Source of the DNA: Phlegmacium glaucopus
Lineage: Eukaryota > Basidiomycota > Agaricomycetes > Agaricales > Cortinariaceae
Assembly: GCA_015039465.1 (NCBI GenBank)
Contig: MU130492.1
Coordinates: forward strand, 249,930-279,363
DNA: 29,434 bases
Direction: 5' to 3'
Under the pieces are notes generated by a model. The model saw only the letters and a program-made list of their open reading frames with translations, did no database searches and was not told the origin of the DNA. Positions 21,149-29,434 of the stretch are shown here, one piece after another (positions within the stretch are counted from its first letter, which is position 1; each line of letters starts with the position of its first letter). Made by a program: the position numbers and the translations under genes.

Positions 21149-22897
21149 AATATTGTAATCGATCTTTTTTTTTTTCTTAATGACTATTAATATCATTCTA
21201 TATAGCCTAGACCCTTCCTTGGTCGGATCTTTGTATCATCTGCATTATATATATATACCATGTCACGCATTCATTTACTTACTTACTACTTACTACTGAT
21301 CGTAATTAATAATTTCTTGACTGTATATCATTAATGAATCCATGATGGATTATCCAAAGTGCGATATATGTGCTTTTACTTTCCTTACTCCACCAACCTT
21401 GGGGAGGCATTCGTGTATACGTAAACTAGTAGGTTTTATCATAATTTCTCACCACCAGTCAATATCAATTTAATGTTCCCTCATTGATAGCGGTAAGCAA
21501 TTCATTGGCTTTCTTCGCAATCATCCCACCAGACCTGACATCTTGACGTGCAGGCTGTTGAACGTTTCAGGTCACCTCCCTTTCTGGGTTTATATTATAT
21601 GCCTTTGCCTCTTTTGCCAAGGTTTCTCATTGGTAGTACGGGTGCAATACTGATACTGATGCGACAAAAATAAACTCATTCCGGCTTGCTGGGCCCTAGT
21701 AAAAAATACTAGTAGCACACTGGTAGATTTTTTCGATTTCAATAAATATATCATCATATGGGCACTGGTCTGGACTCTTGAAGACTCGGACTCTGGCAGC
21801 CCTTTTAAACGAATCCACCCAATGTTGGGTTCCCAAAATTTGACTAAGTTATAGTTTTTTATGTCCTAACTCCTGACGTTAAAGGAAAAAAAGTATATCA
21901 TGTATTAATTAGGCTATCGCTTTTTGAAATCAGACTTCCAGTCAAGTGATGTTTGCCCGCAATACAAAGGGCAGCGTGGTATGAAGTTTGTTTGGGGGGG
22001 GTGTCCAAAAATGTTATTTTTAGTCCATCATAGCTAACTTTTTGGGATACATTTTCCCTTTGGCCCCTCCTCATTGTGCGATATATCTTTTTGGTGACGC
22101 AACCGTGACAGGGCAGACGTTATACTCTGGCCTGTGCAGCGCTTTTAGGTCGACAGGCAACTTCCCAAAACAGACACTTTGCGACTCATGATACCCCTTC
22201 TGCTCATAACTGTCAGAGAAACTTTGACGTATCAGGACGTTATCAAGCTTTAATCCTGGAGCTCAGACTCTAATTTTCTCTTTCTGTTGAGCTCCGGGTG
22301 GCGATTGAATGCCTGAATCTCCCAGAGAACTATGGTAGGTATGGCCCCATTAAACTTGAGTCCTAAGGATCAGCGGAAAGATCTCTATCTCTTTTTATCA
22401 TTATATGACCTTTTATTCGGAAGAATTCTCCGAGATACGAGCTTCATTTAATGACGCAAATTTCATACCAGTCAACACGAACCTGTGACGAGGAAAACCT
22501 TTATAACCCAAACGTTTATCCTTTGACCGGCCGAACTTTTTGGAAGGGCTGCTGATGCGTTCATTTCCAATAGTTAGAGGGCTGAGTAGGTTTAATGCTT
22601 AACTGTGAGTTTCTACCTTACCTCCGTGAATACGGAGACAAAACCTATAGATAGGTTTCCAGGCCAAATACTGAATTCTTGGACATATTCGGGAATCCGG
22701 CTTGAAAATAAGCCTTACAGGAGGGGGGACAATATTTGCGTTACCACGAGTTGTGCCAAGACCCTCTCCTCTGTTCGTTTTATGCCCATCGGACCGACCT
22801 CATGGTGGTTTTATTTTGAGATGAAAGATCTCTCTCCTCTCCTGGGTATACACACACACAGCTTGTGGTCCGACTAACTGATCTGTTTTTGATAAGT
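21149..22897. other. 1.7 kb intergenic region; no supported gene
   Basis: It is AT-rich just after the kinase stop (run of T near 21163, tatatatata near 21246). The plus-strand frame at 22605-22877 begins with GTG and has no motif. No repeats shared with the rest of the window were found. Confidence 0.5.
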
Positions 22898-23182
22898 TTA
22901 GAAAAGTTTGAAGGTGTGTCGAATCAATGTCTCCTCTGACTTACCGAAAGAGCGTTGAGCCAGGACCCAGATTCCTGCCCCTCCCCCCTCATCTATATAA
23001 ACCACGATATCAACCTCTGTTTCAGATGAGCCGTTTATTGTAACCCAGGGTCGAAAATGTTTACTCCACTCATGAATCGCTTTCCTGACCATCTCAATAC
23101 GAGCGTCGTTACGCACCCTTCTCTGCGTTCGTAAACTTTTTACAGATTGGTAGTTGTGTTTTTTTTCTTCTGACATGTTCAA
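22898..23182 (-). pseudogene. possible fragment of an unidentified gene (metallopeptidase-like at best)
   Basis: A 94-codon minus-strand frame has good composition: MSEEKKHNYQSVKSLRTQRR, ARIEMVRKAIHEWSKHFRPW, EVDIVVYIDEGGGAGIWVLA. The KAIHEW segment followed by an acidic strand and a Gly-rich stretch resembles the N-terminal half of fungal astacin-like peptidases. No HExxH zinc site is seen downstream, where a GTAAGT donor occurs near 22945. It lies 5 bp from the start assigned to the WOPR gene, so both cannot be intact genes with these limits. It is either a decayed fragment or chance. Confidence 0.2.
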
Positions 23183-23187
23183 CAGAT

Positions 23188-24223
23188 ATGCGGGATGTTC
23201 GGGATGCTCAGGTTATCCTCGAGGCGGTCAGACTGAATATCCTCCCTTTGATTAAACGTCGTCTACTTGCCAGTGAGAGGGACGAGGTACAAAGTGGACA
23301 TATCTACGTTTGGGAAGAAGCTCAAGATGATGGTGGATTACTTCGCTGGACAGATGGTCGACGATGGTATAGCAGATCGCAGTTTCCATGCGCTCTAAAA
23401 ATTTCTTATCGCTCTCGCTAGGTCACAAAGTCGAATGAAGGGAGATTTCCTCTTCTATGAAGAGAAGATTGAAACGACACAAGAAGAAAGGGAAGCCAAA
23501 GCTGCGCGCAGGTGAAAATTATTATTTTTTTGGTTTCCTCCAAGTTTTTTAATCTGATAATTTTTTTTATCTAGGGCTCATAAGGCATCGGATCCAAATG
23601 CCATTATACAACCTCCAATGAGACGGAAAGATAGGCCGTCAAAACCCAATGGCCTGATAAAACAAACCTATTCTGTTTCAGCCCATCTGCCTGGAATGCC
23701 TCCGAATAAGAAGTGGCACATCGTTGCCTACTTTTCGGTATAGATTTTATATTCAATCCTAGTGTTTGCTGACGCGACGGAATGATAGGCAGAGACTCGA
23801 CTCCCAGTTATCGAAGATTATGCAAATTTACGAACCATTAACGTACCACCTGGCATATTTTCAAGCAACAAGATTTTAGGTGCAAGGACAGAACCCTCGG
23901 ATGAAGACGAGGCTCCGGAGGTGCCATACGGCAGCCCATACCCACATTCTTCAAGTTCATTGTATCGTCCTCCTCCTTCATCATTCTCGCACCCAACTGC
24001 GAGTACCTCAGAATCGAGACTGCCTCCACACTTGTCACTTGAAACTCAAATATCGGCTGTTCCTAGAACGACTTTACCACCTATCTCATTTCTGCTCGAA
24101 CAGTTAAACACATCGCCTCAACCACGGTCACCCTACTCAGGTTATTATCCGCTATCATCAGAGGACCGGAGAGCCTTGGACCAAATGAAAAATCATTTTA
24201 TAAAGGTGTACCCCAGGTCGTAG
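23188..24223 (+). CDS. WOPR-domain (Gti1/Pac2 family) transcription regulator
   Basis: Exons: 23188-23366, 23422-23511, 23575-23737 and 23789-24223; 288 residues; introns 55, 63 and 51 nt. The protein opens directly in the first WOPR half: RDVRDAQVILEAVRLNILPL, VYVWEEAQ (read HIYVWEEAQDDGGLLRWTDG), then RRWSQSRMKGDFLFYEEK. The second half follows a basic linker: KQTYSVSAHLP and KKWHIVAYFSAETRL. The tail is Ser/Pro-rich (SPYPHSSSSLYRPPPSSFSH). WOPR proteins such as Wor1, Ryp1 and Gti1/Pac2 bind DNA through the two WOPR halves and switch morphology or development in fungi; the target here is unknown. Family members usually have a few residues before RDVRDA. The ATG follows an intron-like CTGAC..CAACAG end, so an upstream exon may exist and the start is uncertain. 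Confidence 0.9.
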
Positions 24224-24823
24224 TTCAAGAACGGTATCTTTGACTTGATATCCAAGTACCTTTCCCTAATTCCGATTATATTACGTTTAGTATTTCTTAT
24301 GGTTGCGAGATGATGAAGAACTTGTATCCGTTATTGTGACGATAAACAAATTAAAATAATATGGGAGTTGAAGTCATAGCAAGCAATAACGCTCACCGAT
24401 AAGGAGTATAATGATTTTGCTTCCTCACCTCTATAATCCGAGTTAAAAAGAAGCAAATAAGGTCGCGCGAAGCCAAGTCAGCTGAGGCCGAGGGCCCACA
24501 TGGGCGCTTGCCGACCCACGCACTGACAATTTATGGCGCAGTAACCAGGCACTCGACTCCTGCCAGATCGATATCATCTGCCAGCGAGTTTTGACCTGTT
24601 TTGAAGCCTATTTTGAGAACTTCTTGAAAGTTCTTGGCTAGGTTTCCAAAGTTGTATAAGGATCTTCATATGTACAGCTTTCCCCAATCACCGTCGGTCG
24701 AAGTCGCTTCACGGGTGTAGTTCGGCTGCCCCACACTCTGCCCCGAGTTCTGATTGCAGCGGCGGCCGAAATAAAAGTGTGACCTCAAAGGGTGACATGT
24801 GACGCTCCTGCCAACCATCTAAA
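24224..24823. other. intergenic between WOPR and DML1 genes
   Basis: This 600 bp spacer contains the 3' end of the WOPR gene and the promoter of the DML1 gene. I see no open frame, repeat or RNA gene. A G/C-rich patch lies near 24485-24540. Confidence 0.5.
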
Positions 24824-26987
24824 ATGAAGGAAATTCTCTACATACAGGCTGGAGAATTATCAAATTATACGGGAACTCACTTCTGGAATACTCAAGAAAG
24901 CTATCTGAACTTGAACGAATCCCCAGATTACGCTGGAATTGATACCGGCGTTGCTTTCTGTGAGAATGTGGATGATAAAGTTAGTGTGCGATATCTCATC
25001 CCCCCAAGTTTCGCCCCTCATCCTTCTTTTTTTTTATATCGCTCATAGGGCAGGCCCACGTTATGTCCACGATTGATTATAATAGACAAAAAATGCAAGT
25101 CTCAGCATGATACTCCAGCATGAACAGATGTAACTTATACCAGAAGGCAGCGAACTTCGGGACGCTGGCAAGGTGCAATGCCCTCGGTGATATGGAAGAA
25201 GTTCCTGAGGAACTCACAGAAAGTCTATGGTGTGATAGTACCTCTTCTGTAGCCGGATTCCCGGTTCAACTCTTTTTCCAGGAACGGCGGCATCGTTGAA
25301 TATAGACAGGACCTGATTCCTAAAAGTACCTATCAAAGTCATATGGAAAAAGATACGGGATCGAATCTCTCGGAGGAAGCTCCTTACGATTCAAGTACTC
25401 AGAGATTCCAGGACCCTGGCGATATTCGCTATTGGTCTGACTTCAATCGTGTCTATTGCCTTCCCCGGTCATTGCAGAAAATGCCGGATCCTCCTGAGTG
25501 GGAATCGTCAGATCCTGGTTGGATTCAAGGCCAAGAAATGTTCACGCGCCATAATGAGGTAAATATGAATGACGGATGTCAATCGGAATGTATTGATGTG
25601 GACATAATAGGATGCAGAACTCATGGATGGATCTGTTCGTCTCTTTATTGAGGATTGCGAATCGATGCAGGTAATCAACCCACTTGATTCTTTTTTAACC
25701 AACGTTCGTAGACTGATGGTTTCGACAGGGCTTTCAAATAATGAACGACGTAGATGCCTTTGGGAGTTTCATGAATTCTTTCGTTATCGCGTTGCGAGAT
25801 GAATACCCAAAAATGACATCAGTCGTATTCCCTCTGATGTCAACGGGCACTCTTGATATCCACAATGTGAGGAGTTCTACCCTTCTCACAGCAGATCTTT
25901 ACCCGGCTCACATGTTTATTTCAGGCGCAGAACACGAGACAGCTCTTCAATGAGGCAATGTATTTGCGCACGCTCAACGAGTGCTCATCTATGAACATCC
26001 CCATTAAACATCCGGCACGATGGGATAAATCACTTTGGAACGAACCGCTCAATTTTCTCGTATGTCTTCCTTTCCCTTCCATGTCATGCCAAGGATCGAG
26101 CTTTTTTTAATTACCAAACGTAGGAACACAGTCGTTACCATCAGTCAGCAATTCTTTCGACCCATCTGGAGACATCTACATTACCTCTTCGGTCGGTTGA
26201 ATTATCCCACACTGAATTCAGTTCTTTTCAAACTGATGGTATGATGTCGTCGTGATGTAGATTGAAAAATAGGCATGAAGATATTGCGAGTCTGTGTGGG
26301 ATGCTCAACTGGCGCGGGTCAACTCCATTCGGAGAACTCTATGGGGCTTTCCCTTTGAAATCGGTCACTGATATGGAAAGCAATACAATAGTTAATTTCT
26401 CATCCGACATCCCAATCAAGGTCAGTACAATTTGAGGTTTTACTTGAATTCCTTAAACTGATCCATATCATTTTCACAGTTAATACATCCCTATTCTCGG
26501 TTTGATGTCACGAGAGGATTTTCGACCAACACGAGGCAAGTGTTCGACAGTTGGTCGTCCAAAGTCTCATCTCTCTCTGCTTCGTATGTCAAGAGGTGCG
26601 ATTAACTAGTTGGCTATATACATCGTGAAGCTCTGAAACTTGTAGCACCCCCGCACCAGAGTCCACGGCCCACCTTATCCGCTCCCGGATTCTTTCCCCC
26701 CCATCCCGGGCAATTCTAAAGGCGTTACACCTTGGGAAATTCGTCCTGGCGTCGCTAATACCTTAAATAACCTACCTACTGTAGAAGCCTATACTTCTAT
26801 CTCAACATCGAGCGCGACATCCGAGTTATTCAAAAGTTACGCTCTTTTCACTGACAAATGCATAAAACGCCGGACCTCTGCTGTTGCATCGATCGACGTC
26901 TCTTTAGATGACCTGAAGGATTTGGCGAATGATCTTTGGACAATACACGATAATTTCTCGGGGGATGGTCAAAGCTTGGAGATGTGA
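24824..26987 (+). CDS. DML1: Misato/DML1 tubulin-like protein
   Basis: Eleven exons: 24824-24979, 25049-25094, 25151-25229, 25282-25558, 25611-25670, 25729-25866, 25925-26059, 26124-26191, 26261-26420, 26480-26583, 26660-26987; 516 residues. The N-terminus MKEILYIQAGELSNYTGTHF, then WNTQESY, is the diagnostic Misato/DML1 start. Further family segments are RPTLCPRLIIIDKKSNFGTL, WNGGIVEYRQDL, LMDGSVRLFIEDCESMQGFQ and GSFMNSFVIALRDEYPK. Yeast DML1 and animal Misato are tubulin/FtsZ-like proteins linked to mitochondrial DNA inheritance and mitochondrial distribution; this should be the fungal orthologue. Intron 2 (25095-25150) only fits as a GC-AG intron (GCAAGT donor). Intron 10 has two in-phase donors (GTATGT at 26584, GTGCGA at 26596), so four residues are uncertain. 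Length is usual for the family. Confidence 0.92.
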
Positions 26988-27410
26988 GAAGAACGTATCC
27001 TCACCAGGCACATGTTCTTCTTTTCTTTTCTTTTTTTTTTTCGACGCTGTTAAATATAGTTCGGCATTACCTTAGTACTACTTCACGCGTTTGTTTCCTT
27101 ATCGTTTGATCAGCGGTGTCCTATCGCTGCTTGTTTGTGCAAGCTGTCCTACAGCCCCAAATTTGCATCAGAGGGCCTTCTTGTCACACGAACCTTCATG
27201 CAATGCAAGAGATATGATGTACTTAAAAAGAAATGATATCCTGGATCAACCTTTTCCCTCGGAGACCATTTCCGGCGCTTACAGTCTGGCAAGAACTTCC
27301 TGCACTGTCAGTCAAACCATGGACGCTGCAATTGCGAGGGAGGATATGTGCTTGGAGATGGATCTAAGTAGTAAACTTGGTTTAATCTGGACTAATCATG
27401 GCTAATCCTC
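26988..27410. other. 3' flank of DML1; no supported gene
   Basis: A pyrimidine run (about 27012-27041) follows the stop. A 104-codon frame at 27091-27405 starts with TTG, has no motif, and its only ATG-initiated part is short. I do not call it a gene. Confidence 0.5.
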
Positions 27411-27499
27411 CACTGACATCGGACATCTACACATCAGGACATCTGCAAATCAGGATTCAGGACCTCTGCACAGCTCTGCACATCAGGACCTATCAGGAC
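27411..27499 (+). repeat. short imperfect tandem repeat of a caggac(a/c)tctgca-like word
   Basis: The words gacatc, acatcagga, catctgca, atcaggac and cctctgcaca recur at 12-20 bp spacing through about 90 bp. The units are irregular. It is a small satellite-like run in intergenic DNA. Confidence 0.6.
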
Positions 27500-27748
27500 T
27501 CGGTAAACCACTATTGCCGGGTGATGAACTTGACGTACTTGGTAACGAGGCCTGGTGATGCGAGCCTTGCGAGGTGACGCGTGACCCTCCGTGAAGCTTG
27601 CCTGGCTTCGCCTGGTCATTCCCTTCCCTTCACTCCGACTTCCTGCATTATAGCAAGCTCTATAAAAATCGTCAGCCATGGCCCATTATCTTTATCACGT
27701 ACTAGAAGTAATGTGTCTCCATCCCCAGATGTAGAAATCTAGATCCCT
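27500..27748. other. intergenic; nothing identified
   Basis: Moderately G/C-rich sequence without convincing open frames. The 81-codon minus-strand frame at 27434-27679 overlaps the tandem repeat and lacks motifs. Confidence 0.4.
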
Positions 27749-27843
27749 GTGATCGTAATCACAACAGACTTTATTTAGACGGTATCTGTACCTAGATAAG
27801 ATGACAAAGGAGGAAAAAGAAAAAAAAAGTGATCGTAATCACA
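27749..27843 (+). mobile_element. 65 bp insertion with A-rich end flanked by a 15 bp target duplication
   Basis: The 15-mer gtgatcgtaatcaca occurs at 27749-27763 and again at 27829-27843. Between them lie 65 bp that end in an A-rich tract (aggaaaaagaaaaaaaa) directly abutting the second copy. A target duplication of this size next to an A-rich 3' end is the signature of target-primed reverse transcription (LINE/SINE-type retroposition). The insert is too short to identify; it would be a severely 5'-truncated element or a processed small RNA. Confidence 0.6.
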
Positions 27844-28265
27844 GAACTATGTAGTATGTACAGTAAGTAAAAATAACTTATAAGTAATAAATTGCCACTC
27901 ACCCCAGCCACAGTATAACAGACTGAGACCGAGGTTGATTGCACTACTTGTAGGGTATATATATATTATCATTATAAAGAAAATAAATTGATAAAGAAGG
28001 ATAAAAGAGAGATGGTGCTGCCGCCACTTGCTCGTGAGCCTCCGATCTGAGTCTATAGTGCGATCAGCACCAGATAGCTCTGGAGTGCTCTGGGGACATA
28101 GGATGTCACACTCTGCCAAATGTCCTGGGAGGCATGACATTTTCAAAATCTCTGAATTACAAACCGTATGTCATCACATTTCCAAGGAGACTAGGAAATT
28201 CACCAACACAAAGGCCGCAGAGTTACTTTAGGTTACCTTGGAGTTACTAGTAATCCGGCACAAGG

Positions 28266-28381
28266 ACCCTGTCCGGCTGTCGGCTACAGTCTCTCCACGG
28301 ATCACTAACGAAAAGGCTGCAGATTTCGGCACACCGGTTAGCTAAGCTTGACCCTATCCGGCTGTCGGCTATAGTCTCTCC
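28266..28381 (+). repeat. two 31 bp copies of a direct repeat, 85 bp apart
   Basis: The word tccggctgtcggctacagt, within 28266-28296, recurs as tccggctgtcggctatagt within 28351-28381, and both are followed by ctctcc. Each is preceded by a related cggcac word (28256 and 28328), so the duplicated unit is probably about 85 bp with a diverged left half. Confidence 0.8.
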
Positions 28382-28773
28382 TTGAGACGGAATACCTATG
28401 CTTCACTAATCAAAAATGGGCAATACGCTCTGCCCAGTGTTGTCATACAGTATAGATATCTGACTATCTCCAATCCAACATATAAGATGTATTATCACGA
28501 AAAATCTGTAGACTGTGAACAAAATGCCTTTCCCTCATTATCCACCCATCAATTTTCAGTTTCTTAATAAATCAAGTATGAAGTATTCCGCAACATCTAA
28601 GTACTAGCTGTAAGCTTGTATAATTCAATCGTATATACATATAAGCTATCTGAGGGGGATTAAGGAAACTCCGTATTTGCGTCTTGGATGTTTTACGGTT
28701 GCTCCAATTCCCGAATGATCAGGGTGGTGGCAGTGTTTACAGCTGTTCTCATATCTGTAGACGTCTTCAAATT
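28382..28773. other. intergenic; nothing identified
   Basis: AT-rich sequence with no coding frame, repeat partner or RNA-gene signal that I could recognise. Confidence 0.4.
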
Positions 28774-29042
28774 TTCGCATTGTGCGCCTTTGTTTGTGAC
28801 ATACAAATAGTAGTGGCTATCGAGGCTAGCATTGGAGTGTAGTGGAGTGTGAGGGCATACTGCGTCGAGGGGACTCGTAATGCCGGCGTAGCCACGGCCC
28901 CACACCCAAGTTCAACCATATATGTTGACTGGCACTGCCTTACAACTACTCCACTGTGGAGACTGATCACAACCCATTACCTATATTTGACCTATATAGG
29001 CTAGTTCAAGGCTAGTTTGTAAGCAAAGGCGCACAATGCGAA
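28774..29042. mobile_element. 269 bp MITE-like element with 19 bp terminal inverted repeats
   Basis: The left end ttcgcattgtgcgcctttg (28774-28792) is exactly the reverse complement of the right end at 29024-29042. Partial matching continues for a few bases inward (ttt near the left end, aag/aaac near the right). The interior has no open frame of note. Size and perfect inverted ends fit a non-autonomous DNA transposon (MITE). No unambiguous target-site duplication is seen at the ends as I placed them, so the true border may differ by a few bases. Confidence 0.7.
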
Positions 29043-29166
29043 GTCAGCCGCCTAAGCCATTATAATGCAAGATTCACTGTAATTGTCGACGAGTAGTAAT
29101 GCAATATCAACTGTAGCTACCAGTACTTGTATGACAGCAGTATTGCTGTGGTAGTTTAGGGAGTTG

Positions 29167-29194
29167 TGCATCATCCCTTCGGGTAAGTGATGCA
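29167..29194. other. 28-nt hairpin
   Basis: The arms tgcatca and tgatgca (29167-29173 and 29188-29194) can pair, and ccc/ggg (29175-29177 and 29181-29183) could pair inside the loop. This is compact foldable sequence in intergenic DNA. No association with a gene end is evident. Confidence 0.4.
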
Positions 29195-29434
29195 TGACCT
29201 TACTGAAATAAGTTGCTCCGTCCCCGCCCTTCCACACTTTGATGCGCTCGTATCCACAAATAGAGCCTCTATAAATAGCATTACCAAGCCAGAACCGTGA
29301 ACCAAGGCGGTTTGTATCCAGTACTTACTATTTAATGCATCACTGTCGTCAGGGGATGTAGCGCTGCCTTCTACCTTTGAATTAATAATTGTTCTTTGAG
29401 TCGAGGGCCCAGCTAATAATCTACTAATTATGGC

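Noticed and set aside
25099..25150. Ordinary GT donor at 25099 in DML1
   Set aside because: No acceptor downstream gives the conserved NFGTLARCNALG frame; the GC donor does.
27091..27405. 104-codon plus-strand frame with a hydrophobic start
   Set aside because: Starts with TTG; the hydrophobic segment has no ATG; no splice partner or motif.
28693..29237. Minus-strand frames 28693-28905, 28767-28970 and 29052-29237
   Set aside because: They overlap the MITE-like element and show no coding features.
1..29434. tRNA, rRNA, CRISPR, operon or riboswitch features
   Set aside because: No cloverleaf B-box, ribosomal core words, regularly spaced repeats with unique spacers, or bacterial-type gene layout were seen.

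Overview
The window looks like a piece of a basidiomycete nuclear genome, most probably an agaricomycete (mushroom-forming fungus). The reasons are gene structure and content: many short introns (about 50-75 nt, GT-AG with CTRAY-like branch points), genes on both strands with short spacers, and protein families typical of Agaricomycetes (a kinase with an MLKL-like N-terminal bundle, a WOPR regulator, a Misato/DML1 protein). No bacterial or organellar features, tRNA, rRNA or CRISPR array were seen. All gene models were spliced by hand from the sequence; functional names rest on recognised motifs, not on a database search.

Layout. 1-11,050 is a gene-poor, repeat-rich region. It holds 1.6 kb of degenerate purine-rich repeat, a pair of about 880 bp direct repeats (1711-2593 and 3834-4709), a small putative secreted-protein gene (5586-6200), a short gene fragment (7275-7409), and an unrecognised seven-exon gene (8917-10121) with a decayed-looking 3' extension. 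That last gene lies between two diverged copies of a roughly 320-390 bp repeat. A 90 bp relic of its second intron sits inside the earlier repeat block.

11,243-21,148 is the ordered, gene-dense core. An Oxr1-like TLDc-domain gene (minus strand) and a THEM6-like thioesterase gene (plus strand) share a 179 bp divergent promoter. About 1.3 kb further on is the most striking gene: a 13-exon, 1253-residue protein with a disordered N-terminus, an MLKL-like four-helix domain, a TKL protein kinase with intact catalytic residues and a separate C-terminal conserved domain. It has the architecture of a fungal cell-death or immune-type signalling protein.

21,149-29,434 holds a WOPR (Gti1/Pac2-type) transcription regulator (23188-24223) and a Misato/DML1 gene (24824-26987) containing a likely GC-AG intron. 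After these comes a gene-free stretch with small mobile-element footprints: a 65 bp insertion with an A-rich end and a 15 bp target duplication, an 85 bp-spaced duplication, and a 269 bp MITE-like element with 19 bp terminal inverted repeats.

The genes do not form an obvious pathway cluster. Most are conserved single-function genes next to a plastic, repeat-rich flank.
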